A stretch of DNA of 64,000 nucleotides, taken from positions 1-64,000 of the forward strand of contig NZ_LMEO01000016.1 of the NCBI RefSeq assembly GCF_001426375.1, in the 5' to 3' direction. How positions within the stretch are numbered: the first letter of the stretch is position 1; each line of letters starts with the position of its first letter. This document shows positions 18,187-26,445 of this stretch, piece after piece. The stretch is from Paenibacillus sp. Root444D2 (GTDB lineage: Bacteria > Bacillota > Bacilli > Paenibacillales > NBRC-103111). A model generated the notes under the pieces. That model was not told where the DNA came from. It worked only from the letters and a program-made list of their open reading frames with translations, and did not search any database. Position numbers and translations under genes: made by a program.

Positions 18187-18822
18187 ATGTATGGAATAAT
18201 TAATTACGAGGTATTTTTGCTAACTGGAATTCTTCTGAATCTTATTCCTGGTGCAGACACCATGTATATTGTGGGAAGAAGTATTTCGCAGGGGAGAAAT
18301 GCGGGTATTTATTCGGTTTATGGAATTATTAGCGGCTCTTTAATCCATACATTACTAGTTGCTTTTGGTTTATCCATCATACTTACAAAGTCGCTTCTCC
18401 TATTCAATATCATCAAAATAGTTGGAGTTATCTATTTAGTTTATCTTGGCATTCGAATGTTACTTGATAAATCAAATGTAAACTTTAGTGCTGCTTCTGA
18501 GTCCAACAAACAAAAAATAAGTAAAATATATATGCAAGGGCTTGTGACCAGTCTTACGAACCCGAAAGTTTCTTTATTTTTCATTGCCTTTCTCCCGCAA
18601 TTTATTGACAAAAAGGCTTCTGGGCCTATCCCATTTATTATTCTAGGGCTTACATTTACGTTCACTGGATTGCTGTGGTGTCTCTTTATTGCCTATTTTT
18701 CTTCACACCTTACAAAAAAAGTAAGAGGAAGCGCAAAGATTGGCGCGGTTTTAAACAAAATAACGGGCATTATTTTTATTGGAATGGGATTAAAGCTGCT
18801 TCAAACCAAGGCTCCTCAGTAA
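18187..18822 (+). CDS. LysE/RhtB family exporter
   Basis: An integral membrane exporter of 211 residues with about six helices, of the LysE/RhtB family that exports amino acids or related small molecules. The conserved N-terminal LIPGADTMYIVGRSISQGR and GLVTSLTNPKVSLFF are present. The coding sequence is clearly richer in A and T (many AAA, ATA, TTT codons) than its neighbours, which hints at later acquisition. A good GGGGG ribosome site stands before the ATG and a terminator lies 35 bp after the stop. The substrate is unknown. Confidence 0.9.
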   Translation: MYGIINYEVFLLTGILLNLIPGADTMYIVGRSISQGRNAGIYSVYGIISGSLIHTLLVAFGLSIILTKSLLLFNIIKIVGVIYLVYLGIRMLLDKSNVNFSAASESNKQKISKIYMQGLVTSLTNPKVSLFFIAFLPQFIDKKASGPIPFIILGLTFTFTGLLWCLFIAYFSSHLTKKVRGSAKIGAVLNKITGIIFIGMGLKLLQTKAPQ

Positions 18823-18854
18823 ATCTTATATGTTAATAAAATAAAGCCAATCCA

Positions 18855-18886
18855 AAAACGACCCCTCTGGGGTCGCTTTTTTGTTG
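18855..18886 (+). terminator. Terminator of the LysE-type gene
   Basis: CGACCCC-tct-GGGGTCG followed by CTTTTTTG. A near-identical stem stands after sodA at 20239. Confidence 0.9.
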
Positions 18887-18970
18887 AGGAAATTATGATT
18901 TTCTGCTTCTGTGGATAAAATGTTGATAAAGTTGTGGATAAGTGTATTCTTCAACCGCAGGGTGATTTTG

Positions 18971-19924
18971 TTCGGGCATGTACGATTAAGCGCGTTTTCT
19001 GCCCTTTCACAGTACGGACGCGCGTGACGGTCAGGTGAGAAGTCGATTTCCGACCTCTCAGATACTGTCGACGAGCATCAGCTCACCGACCTCTTGCTGA
19101 AAGCGCGGTTTTCGCGCTTATTTGTTCGGGCATGTACGATTAAGCGCGTTTTCTGCCCTTTCACAGTACGGACGCGCGTGACGGTCATCTGAGAAGTCGA
19201 TTTCCGACCTCTCAGACACTGTCGACGAGCATCAAGCGCGTTTTCTGCCCTTTCACAGTACGGACGCGCGTGACGGTCATCTGAGAAGTCGATTTCCGAC
19301 CTCTCAGACACTGTCGACGAGCATCAGCTCACCGAGCTCTCGCTGAAAGCGCGGTTTTCGCGCTTATTTGTTCGGGCATGCACAATTAAGCGCGATTTCT
19401 GCCCTTTCACAGTACGGGCGCGCGTGACGGTCATCTGAGAAGTCGATTTCCGACCTCTCAGATACTGTCGACGAGCATCAGCTCACCGAGCTCTCGCTGA
19501 AAGCGCGGTTTTCGCGCTTGTTTGTTCGGGCATGCATGATTAAGCGCAATTTCTGCCCTTTCACAGTACGGACGCGCGTGACGGTCAGGTGAGAAGTCGA
19601 TTTCCGACCTCTCAGACATTGTCGACGAGCATCATCTCACCGAGCTCTCGCTGAAAGCGCGGTTTTCGCGCTTATTTGTTCGGGCATGCACGATTAAGCG
19701 CGTTTTCTGCCCTTTCACAGTACGGACGCGCGTGACGGTCATCTGAGAAGTCGATTTCCGACCTCTCAGACACTGTCGACGAGCATCAGCGCGTTTTCTG
19801 CCCTTTCACAGTACGGACGCGCGTGACGGTCATCTGAGAAGTCGATTTCCGACCTCTCAGACACTGTCGACGAGCATCAGCTCACCGACCTCTTGCTGAA
19901 AGCGCGGTTTTCGCGCTTATTTGT
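18971..19924. repeat. Tandem hairpin array, family C (about 5 units)
   Basis: Five units of about 153-155 bp begin at TTCGGGCATG (18971, 19125, 19371, 19526, 19679). The second and fifth units carry an internal duplication of about 92 bp and are 246 bp long. Each unit holds three dyads: H1 AAGCGCG..TGCCCTT, H2 TGAGAAGTCG-N5-CGACCTCTCA and H3 AAGCGCG-N5-CGCGCTT. Centres are 51 bp (H1-H2), 62-63 bp (H2-H3) and 41 bp (to the next H1) apart. Copies are more than 95% alike by eye. Short frames across it repeat the same peptide in one register only and do not look coding. Confidence 0.92.
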
Positions 19925-19952
19925 TGCTTGGCAACCTCATGTTTACATAAGC

Positions 19953-20140
19953 CATTGGATTTTATCCAATGAATTTCCCATCCAGGCCTAATCATGACAT
20001 CTTCCATTGGATATTTTCCAATCGAACTGCCTCCAAAAGCTAATATTCATGGAAAATGTTGGCTTCTATTGGATTTTCTCCAACGAAAATAGGCTATCCA
20101 AAGCCTAAATAGGTGTTTCATTGGATTTTGTCCAATGAAA
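19953..20140. repeat. Four-hairpin element, family B copy 1
   Basis: Four dyads of the form CATTGGA-N5-TCCAATG have centres near 19962, 20014, 20076 and 20128, steps of 52, 62 and 52 bp. The first and last are perfect; the inner two have changed arms. It starts about 30 bp after the family C array and ends about 100 bp before the sodA terminator. Confidence 0.82.
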
Positions 20141-20238
20141 TTCAGATACCACCGTGTATGAGATCCAGTTTGTTCTATGAACTTCATACTCTGTATAGCC
20201 AAACTTATGCTCATAGTGTTCCGTACCATGCAAACAAA

Positions 20239-20267
20239 AAAAGCGACCCCGAGGGGTCGCTTTCTCT
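20239..20267 (-). terminator. Terminator of sodA
   Basis: Read on the minus strand: GCGACCCC-tc-GGGGTCGC followed by TTTTTTTG. Confidence 0.9.
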
Positions 20268-20278
20268 ATGCGCAGATA

Positions 20279-20890
20279 TTACTTCGCAGCGTCGTAACGT
20301 TTGCCAACTTCGTTCCAGTTCACAACGTTCCAGAAAGCCGCGATGTAGTCAGGGCGTTTGTTTTGGTAGTTCAGGTAGTAAGCATGCTCCCATACATCAA
20401 GACCAAGGACCGGCGTTTCGCCTTCCATGATCGGGCTGTCTTGGTTAGGCAAGCTGTATACTTTCAATTTGCCAGCTTTGTCAACAGCTAGGAAAGCCCA
20501 GCCAGAGCCAAAACGTGTTGTAGCTGCTGCAGCGAAATCTGCTTTGAATTTGTCAAAGCCGCCAAGCTCGCTTTCAATAGCTGCTGCTAAAGCGCCAGTA
20601 GGTGCTCCGCCAGCTTCTGGTCCGATAGTTTCCCAGAAAAGGGAGTGGTTCGCGTGTCCGCCACCATTGTTGCGTACAGCTGTACGGATATCTTCAGGAA
20701 GGCTGTTCAGGTCAGCGATCAGGTCGTTTAAGGATTTGTCATGCAGAGCAGGGTGTTTGTCCAGAGCTGCATTCAGGTTGGTTACATAGGCGTTATGGTG
20801 ACGATCGTGGTGAATTTCCATCGTTTTTGCATCGATGTGTGGCTCAAGTGCGTTGTTCGCGTACGGAAGAGCTGGTAATTGATGTGCCAT
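20279..20890 (-). CDS. sodA: Superoxide dismutase (Mn/Fe family)
   Basis: Cytosolic dismutase that turns superoxide into oxygen and peroxide; 203 residues, the normal length. Metal ligands are His27 (EIHHDRHH region), the His of NHSLFWE, and Asp and His of [30 protein letters not shown] and the FGSGWAFL segment fit the manganese type, though metal cannot be settled from sequence alone. An AGGAGG-like site (TAGGAGG) precedes the ATG. Codon use is strongly biased, fitting high expression. It is monocistronic. Confidence 0.96.
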   Translation of the reverse strand: MAHQLPALPYANNALEPHIDAKTMEIHHDRHHNAYVTNLNAALDKHPALHDKSLNDLIADLNSLPEDIRTAVRNNGGGHANHSLFWETIGPEAGGAPTGALAAAIESELGGFDKFKADFAAAATTRFGSGWAFLAVDKAGKLKVYSLPNQDSPIMEGETPVLGLDVWEHAYYLNYQNKRPDYIAAFWNVVNWNEVGKRYDAAK

Positions 20891-20974
20891 TGTATAAATA
20901 CCTCCTAAAATTATGTAGTTTCAACTTCATTATGAAGGAATTTCGATAATAAAGCAACATGTATGTTTACTAAG

Positions 20975-21181
20975 TCAGACGCCGCGGCGCTCAATTTCCT
21001 GGATGATTTGACTGTGAATATGGGTTCCTTGTTCATTGAGCCAAGGGGATAAATCACTCATAGCTCTGTGATTATATTGGAGTTCGATCTCCGTCCATTC
21101 ACTAGGCTTCATTGAGCTCAATTCCTGGAAATCACGTATATTTCGTGGGTATGACTCCGCGGAATCATCTTTGTTAGACAT
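20975..21181 (-). CDS. Small conserved-looking protein, 68 residues
   Basis: A hydrophilic protein of 68 residues, starting MSNKDDSAESY, with SEWTEIELQYNHRAMSDL in the middle and no Cys or membrane segment. I chose ATG 21181 because GGGAGGTG stands 7 nt before it; a longer frame lacks a ribosome site. No family is recognised. It is transcribed away from the GNAT gene, with two cre-like sites in between. Confidence 0.7.
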   Translation of the reverse strand: MSNKDDSAESYPRNIRDFQELSSMKPSEWTEIELQYNHRAMSDLSPWLNEQGTHIHSQIIQEIERRGV

Positions 21182-21297
21182 AGATTCACCTCCCATTCCT
21201 TGCACATCCTTCTATAAAATCCGACGTAATCACGATTTTTATACATGAGGTTCATATCTTTAGACAATATATATACTAAATATTTGAAACAATTTGT

Positions 21298-21325
21298 TGA
21301 AAACGCTTGCATTTAAGCGCTTTCA
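21298..21325. promoter_or_regulatory. Pair of adjoining cre-like sites
   Basis: TGAAAACGCTTGCA (21298-21311, plus) and TGAAAGCGCTTAAA (21312-21325, read on minus) each differ by one base from the CcpA consensus TGWAANCGNTNWCA. They lie between divergent genes, about 115 bp from one start and 140 bp from the other. Catabolite control is inferred. Confidence 0.5.
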
Positions 21326-21462
21326 AGAGGAAAATAGAAAAAAACTAAGTTTTTTGTGAATTTTGACACATTTTTAGCAGGATTCCGCACTTTTTTGTCG
21401 TATTTACTACTTTACCAAAAAATTATTCCTAACAAATAAAAGTGGAATTGGGAGAGAACCGT

Positions 21463-21894
21463 ATGCATGTTCGTTCATTTCAGCTTGGTGATACCTCTTC
21501 GGTGAAGACGCTTCTGCAGGATGTTTTATCGGAAACCTGCTATGAGGAAACGATTGAAGCTTTTGCACGTCAGCTATCATGGGATACAGAGCTTGTTTTA
21601 ATCGCTCAAGAAGAAGAGCAAGTTGTAGGCATGATTATCGGTACGATCGATAACAACAATGGCTACTACTATCGGATCGCAGTTGCAACAGAGTATCAAC
21701 GCAAAGGTATCGGTAAAGCTTTGATCGAAGCAATGAAGCAAAGGTTCCTTCATCGGAACGTGAAGAAAATTATGGTAACGGTGGATGTCCATAATGAAAT
21801 GGTGCTGCCTGTGTACGAGTCTGCTGGTTACAGCACATCGGACTTTTCCCGTACTGCACATCGTCTCAGCATTGTGAAGAAAGTCAGTGTTTAA
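21463..21894 (+). CDS. GNAT family N-acetyltransferase
   Basis: Acetyl-CoA-dependent acetyltransferase of 143 residues. The acetyl-CoA loop is in VATEYQRKGIGKALIEA (about 77-93), preceded by a beta strand YYYRIAV and followed by MVTVDVHNEMVLPVYESAGY, a regular GNAT end. I chose ATG 21463 with GGGAGAG 7 nt upstream. The substrate is not identifiable. Confidence 0.9.
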   Translation: MHVRSFQLGDTSSVKTLLQDVLSETCYEETIEAFARQLSWDTELVLIAQEEEQVVGMIIGTIDNNNGYYYRIAVATEYQRKGIGKALIEAMKQRFLHRNVKKIMVTVDVHNEMVLPVYESAGYSTSDFSRTAHRLSIVKKVSV

Positions 21895-22035
21895 CTGATC
21901 ATTCGGATGTCCATGAAATGAATAGATTTGGAACGAGGGAAGCATATCTGTGCCGCCATTGCAATTGGGGGTCAGATATGCTTTTCTATATAATATGGGA
22001 ACTTTTCGGCAGCAATGAATAGAGGAGCTTTGGAC

Positions 22036-22590
22036 ATGGATAACTTCGCGCCGTATGTGATAAAAAGCTTCAAACATGATGGACATCTTCACCGGATGTG
22101 GCTGACGAATTGGCGGGTACCGCAGCACATTCTTCATGCCGATCATCAGCAGCAAGAAATGATGGTGTTTATTAACAGCCAGACCAAGATTCAGGAAGCT
22201 GACGGCAAGGAGTGGGTTAGCCGCATTCCAGGGGTATCTTTTTTTATTCCTAAAATGTGGTTTAATATTGTTGCGCTTATAGAAGAAACAGGTGTTAGAT
22301 ACTACTGCAATGTCGCATCTCCACTATATGTGACCCAGCAAGTACTGACGTATATTGACTACGATCTTGATGTTATCCGGATGCCGGATCGTTCCGTGCA
22401 TATCGTAGATCAAGATGAATATGAACGCCATAAACTGAATTATCACTATTCTTCTCTTGTGGAAACGAAGGTGAAGGAAGGTCTTGCAGCTTTACTCGCG
22501 CTGGTGAACGGGGACAAGCCGCCGTTTCAAGATGATATGGTTATGTATTATTACGAGCAGTGGGAAAAGTATAAGAACGGAGGAGCATAA
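22036..22590 (+). CDS. DUF402 protein, nucleoside tri-/diphosphatase family
   Basis: A 184-residue cytosolic protein like Bacillus YgaC and the staphylococcal nucleoside diphosphatase SA1684 (DUF402 fold). Conserved acidic positions that bind metal in that family appear in YYCNVASPLYV, YIDYDLDVI and VDQDEYERHK. I chose ATG 22036 (MDNFAPYVIKSF) because AGAGGAG stands 8 nt upstream. The stop codon directly abuts the signal peptidase start, so the two genes are co-translated. Confidence 0.87.
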   Translation: MDNFAPYVIKSFKHDGHLHRMWLTNWRVPQHILHADHQQQEMMVFINSQTKIQEADGKEWVSRIPGVSFFIPKMWFNIVALIEETGVRYYCNVASPLYVTQQVLTYIDYDLDVIRMPDRSVHIVDQDEYERHKLNYHYSSLVETKVKEGLAALLALVNGDKPPFQDDMVMYYYEQWEKYKNGGA

Positions 22591-23190
22591 ATGAGCTTCT
22601 TTGTAGGACGAAGTGAATCGAATAAGGCAGCTTCTCAGCCTAAGAACTATCATGAGGCTCGAAGCCTAACCCATGAGCTATGGGATTGGACGAAATCCAT
22701 TCTTGTAGCTCTTCTTGTCGTTATTCTCGTACATCAATTCGGATTCAATCTCTCCACAGTTCGAGGTCACTCGATGCAGCCCACCTTGCAGGAGGGGGAG
22801 TGGTTGTTCGTGAATAAGGCCATTACGTACCTGAAGGCACCCAAACGCGGAGAGATTGTCATTCTCAAAGAGTCAGAGGAGTTTGTTACAGTGACACATC
22901 CTTTCTTGGTTAAAAGGATTGTCGCGATTGCCGGCGACGAGGTGCAGGGCCGAGCCGGATATTTATATATCAACGGCGACAAGATGGAGGAGCCGTATAC
23001 GGATACGCTCATTGAGGACGGAGACTTTGGACCGACACGCGTCGGGCAAGGCCACGTCTTCGTGATGGGCGATAACCGTCATGCGGCGGCAAGTGGCGAC
23101 AGCCGCAGGTTCGGGGCTGTCCCGATCGGACTGATCCAAGGCAGGGCCGAATATGTGCTGTGGCCATTCGCGATGGCCGCGAAGCTTTAA
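22591..23190 (+). CDS. lepB: Signal peptidase I
   Basis: Membrane serine protease that removes signal peptides from secreted proteins; 199 residues. One transmembrane helix is at about 36-52. The catalytic Ser61 is in RGHSMQPTL and Lys108 in LVKRIVAIAGDEV; GDNRHAAASGDSRRFG is the C-terminal box. The N-terminal 30 residues are cytoplasmic. It starts immediately after the DUF402 stop, with GGAGG inside the upstream gene. The next gene, queG, starts 35 nt later. Confidence 0.95.
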   Translation: MSFFVGRSESNKAASQPKNYHEARSLTHELWDWTKSILVALLVVILVHQFGFNLSTVRGHSMQPTLQEGEWLFVNKAITYLKAPKRGEIVILKESEEFVTVTHPFLVKRIVAIAGDEVQGRAGYLYINGDKMEEPYTDTLIEDGDFGPTRVGQGHVFVMGDNRHAAASGDSRRFGAVPIGLIQGRAEYVLWPFAMAAKL

Positions 23191-23225
23191 GATAACGGAC
23201 GCGAAAGAAGAGAGAGGTGAGAGGG

Positions 23226-24422
23226 TTGGCGGTTTCCATAGCAGCAGGAACAGATGCGGACTGGCGCAAGCTACAACAAGAGATCGTGGAAGCCGCGCCG
23301 TCCCTCGGTATTGATAAAATCGGCTTCACGTCAGCGGAGCCGTTCACAGAACTGAAAGAGATCCTTCTCCGCCACAGGGAGAAGGGGTTTGAATCCGGCT
23401 TCGAGGAGCCGGATATCGAGAAGCGGGTACATCCAAGCTTAAGCTTCGACGCGCCGCAGTCGATCATTTCTATCGCTGTTGCGTACCCGTCGAAACTGCC
23501 GAACCCTCCCCGATCCGAGCCTGGGGCTTATCGGGGGATTATTTCGCGCTCCTCGTGGGGGAGCGACTACCACGACGTGCTTCGCGATAGGCTCGCGAAG
23601 CTGGAGGCTTTCATCGCGCAGCGCGTGCCTGACGCGAGGCTAATGAGCATGGTCGACACAGGTGCACTAGTCGACCGCGCCGTAGCCGAGCGGGCTGGGA
23701 TCGGCTGGTCCGGCAAAAACTGCGCTGTCATCACCCCCGAGTGGGGATCGTGGGTTTATTTGGGCGAAATGATCACGAATATACCGTTTACATCCGATAC
23801 ATCTATTATGGATCAGTGCGGGGACTGCACGATTTGCATCGATGCTTGTCCCACAGGTGCGTTGGTCGGACCAGGACAGCTGAACTCAAGCCGCTGCATT
23901 TCCTTCATCACACAGACCAAAGGCTATGTCGATGACGAGTTTAAGCTCAAAATCGGCAACCGCCTCTATGGCTGTGATACCTGCCAGATCGTCTGTCCGA
24001 AGAATAAGGGCATGAACTGGATGCACCACCCAGAACTCGAGCCTGACCCCGAGAAGGTCAAGCCGTTATTAATCCCCTTGCTGACCATGTCGAACAAGGA
24101 TTTCAAAGAACAGTACGGACGCATCGCAGCGTCCTGGAGAGGCAAGAAGCCGATCCAGCGCAATGCGATTATCGCGCTCGGGAATTTCAAGGACAGATCA
24201 GCTGTACCCGTCCTTGAAGAGCTGCTGCTGACCGATCCGCGCCCTGAGATCAGGGCTACGGCAGCATGGGCGCTAGGGCGGATTGGCGGAGAAGAAGCGT
24301 CGGTTGCTCTTGATAAAGCTCGAGCAGCCGAGCAGGAACCCGCTGTTAGGCAGGATATCGAGAAGGCGCTCGGCGGTATAAGCCATTCTACAGCTGATAT
24401 GGGGGAGAAAGAGCAGATATGA
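23226..24422 (+). CDS. queG: Epoxyqueuosine reductase
   Basis: Cobalamin-dependent, iron-sulfur enzyme for the last step of queuosine tRNA modification; 398 residues. TGALVDRAVAERAGIGWSGKN is the conserved cofactor-binding segment. Two [4Fe-4S] clusters are shown by CGDCTICIDACPTG and CDTCQIVCPKNKG. The C-terminus (about 315-385) has HEAT-like repeats (AVPVLEELLL, IRATAAWALGRIGG), as in other QueG. I chose TTG 23226, since GAGGTG ends 6 nt before it; a GTG at 23217 overlaps that site. It overlaps ogt by 4 nt. Confidence 0.94.
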   Translation: MAVSIAAGTDADWRKLQQEIVEAAPSLGIDKIGFTSAEPFTELKEILLRHREKGFESGFEEPDIEKRVHPSLSFDAPQSIISIAVAYPSKLPNPPRSEPGAYRGIISRSSWGSDYHDVLRDRLAKLEAFIAQRVPDARLMSMVDTGALVDRAVAERAGIGWSGKNCAVITPEWGSWVYLGEMITNIPFTSDTSIMDQCGDCTICIDACPTGALVGPGQLNSSRCISFITQTKGYVDDEFKLKIGNRLYGCDTCQIVCPKNKGMNWMHHPELEPDPEKVKPLLIPLLTMSNKDFKEQYGRIAASWRGKKPIQRNAIIALGNFKDRSAVPVLEELLLTDPRPEIRATAAWALGRIGGEEASVALDKARAAEQEPAVRQDIEKALGGISHSTADMGEKEQI

Positions 24423-24973
24423 CACAGCAACAGACACAAGCTGCGACCGTCCTTGCCTATACGGAGGTTACCTCTCCAATAGGTCCGCTAGTTCTTGTAT
24501 CGACCTTACAGGGACTCTGCAAGGTCGATTTCGGCACCTACGAACATAACCGAGAGAAGCTGCAGCAATGGGCTAACCGCTGGTTCGGCAGGCATGAGCT
24601 GCAAGAGAATGCAGCACAGCTCAACCCGGTTGTGAAGCAGTTGGAGCAGTATTTTAGAAGAGAACGTTTAAGCTTTGAGGGTGAACTGGATTTACAAGGA
24701 ACTGAATTTCAGAAACAAGTATGGACAGCACTGCTTTCTATTCCATATGGAGAGACAGCTTCCTATAAACATATTGCAGAAGCCATAGGCTCACCGAAAG
24801 CAGTTAGAGCGGTTGGTGGAGCTAACAATAAAAACCCAATTCCCGTCATTATCCCCTGTCATCGCATCATTGGCGCTAGTGGCGACCTTGTTGGCTACGG
24901 TGGAGGTCTCCCCATTAAAGTGCTCTTGCTCGATTTGGAACGAAGTCCGAATACGGTAATATCTAATAAATAA
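24419..24973 (+). CDS. ogt: Methylated-DNA--protein cysteine methyltransferase
   Basis: Repairs O6-alkylguanine by transferring the alkyl group irreversibly to its own Cys; 184 residues. The acceptor Cys147 is in PVIIPCHRIIG. The winged helix part is seen in GETASYKHIAEAIGSPKAVRAVGGANNKNP (about 111-140). The N-terminal domain is the usual RNase H-like fold. The ATG overlaps the queG stop (ATGA), pointing to coupling, and the HD-GYP gene follows 17 nt later. Confidence 0.93.
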   Translation: MTQQQTQAATVLAYTEVTSPIGPLVLVSTLQGLCKVDFGTYEHNREKLQQWANRWFGRHELQENAAQLNPVVKQLEQYFRRERLSFEGELDLQGTEFQKQVWTALLSIPYGETASYKHIAEAIGSPKAVRAVGGANNKNPIPVIIPCHRIIGASGDLVGYGGGLPIKVLLLDLERSPNTVISNK

Positions 24974-24990
24974 AACGTGGAGTGAATCCT

Positions 24991-26022
24991 ATGAAATATG
25001 TGCATTTGGATTCCGTTGAGCCGGGTCAAATTTTGGGCCGAACGATATTTGCCAGCAATGGAGCAATTTTGCTTTCAGAAGATGTGCATTTAACGGTGTT
25101 TATGATTAACACGCTTAACCGAATCGGAGTCACAATGATTTACATCAAGGACCCGAACCTAGAGGATGTAGAAATCCCGGAAATCCTTTCGGATGAAACC
25201 AAGCGTATCGTTATGCAGCAAATGGGTCAGACGTTCGCAGCTATCCAGTCTGGTAAGGAATTTAACTCGCGAGCTATGAGTATTTCGATTAATACGTTAT
25301 TGGATGAGATCATGAAAAATCGTGATGTCCTCGTACAGTTGACCGATATTCGTACGCAGGATAACGAGATGTACGTTCATGCGACGAATGTCTGTATGAT
25401 GGCCGTGCTCATTGGGATTAATATGGGGTTCAATGGAACCCAATTGAAGGAGCTTGCCATTGGTGCGCTTCTGCATGATGTGGGTAAGGTGGAGCTTGTT
25501 TGCGATGATGAATCGCCCGACATGAAGAAGCACCATACATGGCGCGGCTTCGAGCTTCTGAAGAATAAGCGTGAATTCAGCCTACTTATCGCCCATGTAG
25601 CCTTCCAACATCATGAAACGCTTAACGGCCAAGGAGTTCCGAGAGGACTTATGAGTGAAGATATTCATATTTATGCAAAAATTACGGCCGTCGCGAATAT
25701 GTACGATAATCTCCTCTTTGATGTCTCCTTAGGGCGTCGGATGCTTCCGCATGAGGCTTGCGAGCATATGATGGCGGTAGCGGAGACCCAGCTTGATCGC
25801 GATGTCTTGATCCAGTTTCTGAAAATCGTCTCGATCTACCCCACGGGAGCTTCCGTTCGTTTGTCCAATCGGGAAACGGGTGTCGTGGTCGGACAGCATA
25901 GAGGGCTGCCAAGCCGTCCGATTGTGCGAATCGTGAAGCAAAATGCGACGGATAAAGAGCTGGATATCAAAGAAATTGATCTGGCCAAGCATACGACCGT
26001 TTTCATCGAACAGGTTCTGTAA
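24991..26022 (+). CDS. HD-GYP domain phosphohydrolase (variant motif)
   Basis: A 343-residue cytosolic protein. The N-terminal part (about 1-120) is of the kind often found before HD-GYP domains. The HD domain has LLHDVGKVELV, HTWRGFELL and VAFQHHETLNGQGVPRGL. Most HD-GYP cyclic-di-GMP phosphodiesterases have HHExxDGxGYPxGL; here the Asp is Asn and Tyr is Val, so activity or substrate may differ. I chose ATG 24991 over GTG 24982 because GTGGAGTG precedes it. It is the last gene of a likely lepB-queG-ogt run. Confidence 0.88.
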   Translation: MKYVHLDSVEPGQILGRTIFASNGAILLSEDVHLTVFMINTLNRIGVTMIYIKDPNLEDVEIPEILSDETKRIVMQQMGQTFAAIQSGKEFNSRAMSISINTLLDEIMKNRDVLVQLTDIRTQDNEMYVHATNVCMMAVLIGINMGFNGTQLKELAIGALLHDVGKVELVCDDESPDMKKHHTWRGFELLKNKREFSLLIAHVAFQHHETLNGQGVPRGLMSEDIHIYAKITAVANMYDNLLFDVSLGRRMLPHEACEHMMAVAETQLDRDVLIQFLKIVSIYPTGASVRLSNRETGVVVGQHRGLPSRPIVRIVKQNATDKELDIKEIDLAKHTTVFIEQVL

Positions 26023-26112
26023 TTAAGGGGTAGTCATTTGTAAAAAGATCAACAGAAATGATATGATAAGGCAAGTAATTGATACCAATTGTACATTCAG
26101 GGGGCATAAAAT

Positions 26113-26322
26113 ATGTGGAGTTATCTGATTCCCATTCTCACGTTAATTGTTGGCTTGGTCGGTGGGTTCTTCATCGGCGTATTTTATTTAAAAAGACAGC
26201 TGGAATCCATGCAGAACAATCCAGAAATGCTGCAAAAAATGGCTAAGCAAATGGGCTACAACATGAACAAGCAGCAGCTCAACAAAGCGCAGCAAATGAT
26301 GAAAAACCAAAAGTGGAAATAA
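26113..26322 (+). CDS. yneF: YneF family (UPF0154) small membrane protein
   Basis: A 69-residue protein with a single N-terminal transmembrane helix (about 3-26, Gly-rich) and a basic amphipathic tail rich in Gln, Met and Asn (NPEMLQKMAKQMG, KAQQMMKNQK). Size, topology and tail match UPF0154/YneF, whose job is unknown to me. The ATG follows AGGGGGC. It is monocistronic. Confidence 0.88.
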   Translation: MWSYLIPILTLIVGLVGGFFIGVFYLKRQLESMQNNPEMLQKMAKQMGYNMNKQQLNKAQQMMKNQKWK

Positions 26323-26328
26323 GACACT

Positions 26329-26390
26329 TTTGAGCGTAGCTCAAAGAAACTTATCAAAAGGAGAGACTTTGAGCTACATTCAAAGTCTCT
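26329..26390. promoter_or_regulatory. Two related dyads before the tetR-type gene
   Basis: TTTGAGC-gta-GCTCAAA (26329-26345) is a perfect dyad. A second, with 11-bp perfect arms AGAGACTTTGA / TCAAAGTCTCT, spans 26362-26390. The two also pair with each other (CTTTTGAGC..GCTCAAAG against CTTTGAGCTAC..TCAAAG). Placement after yneF and before a TetR-type gene fits an autoregulatory operator; the second may instead end the yneF transcript, though no T-run follows. Confidence 0.5.
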
Positions 26391-26445
26391 ATTAAGGCAT
26401 GATGAGAGTAGGACATACCAGTACTATTCAGAGGTGGCTCAAGCG

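Noticed and set aside
19078-19311. 77-residue minus-strand frame inside the family C array
   Set aside because: It follows from the repeat itself, has no ribosome site and breaks in the other units.
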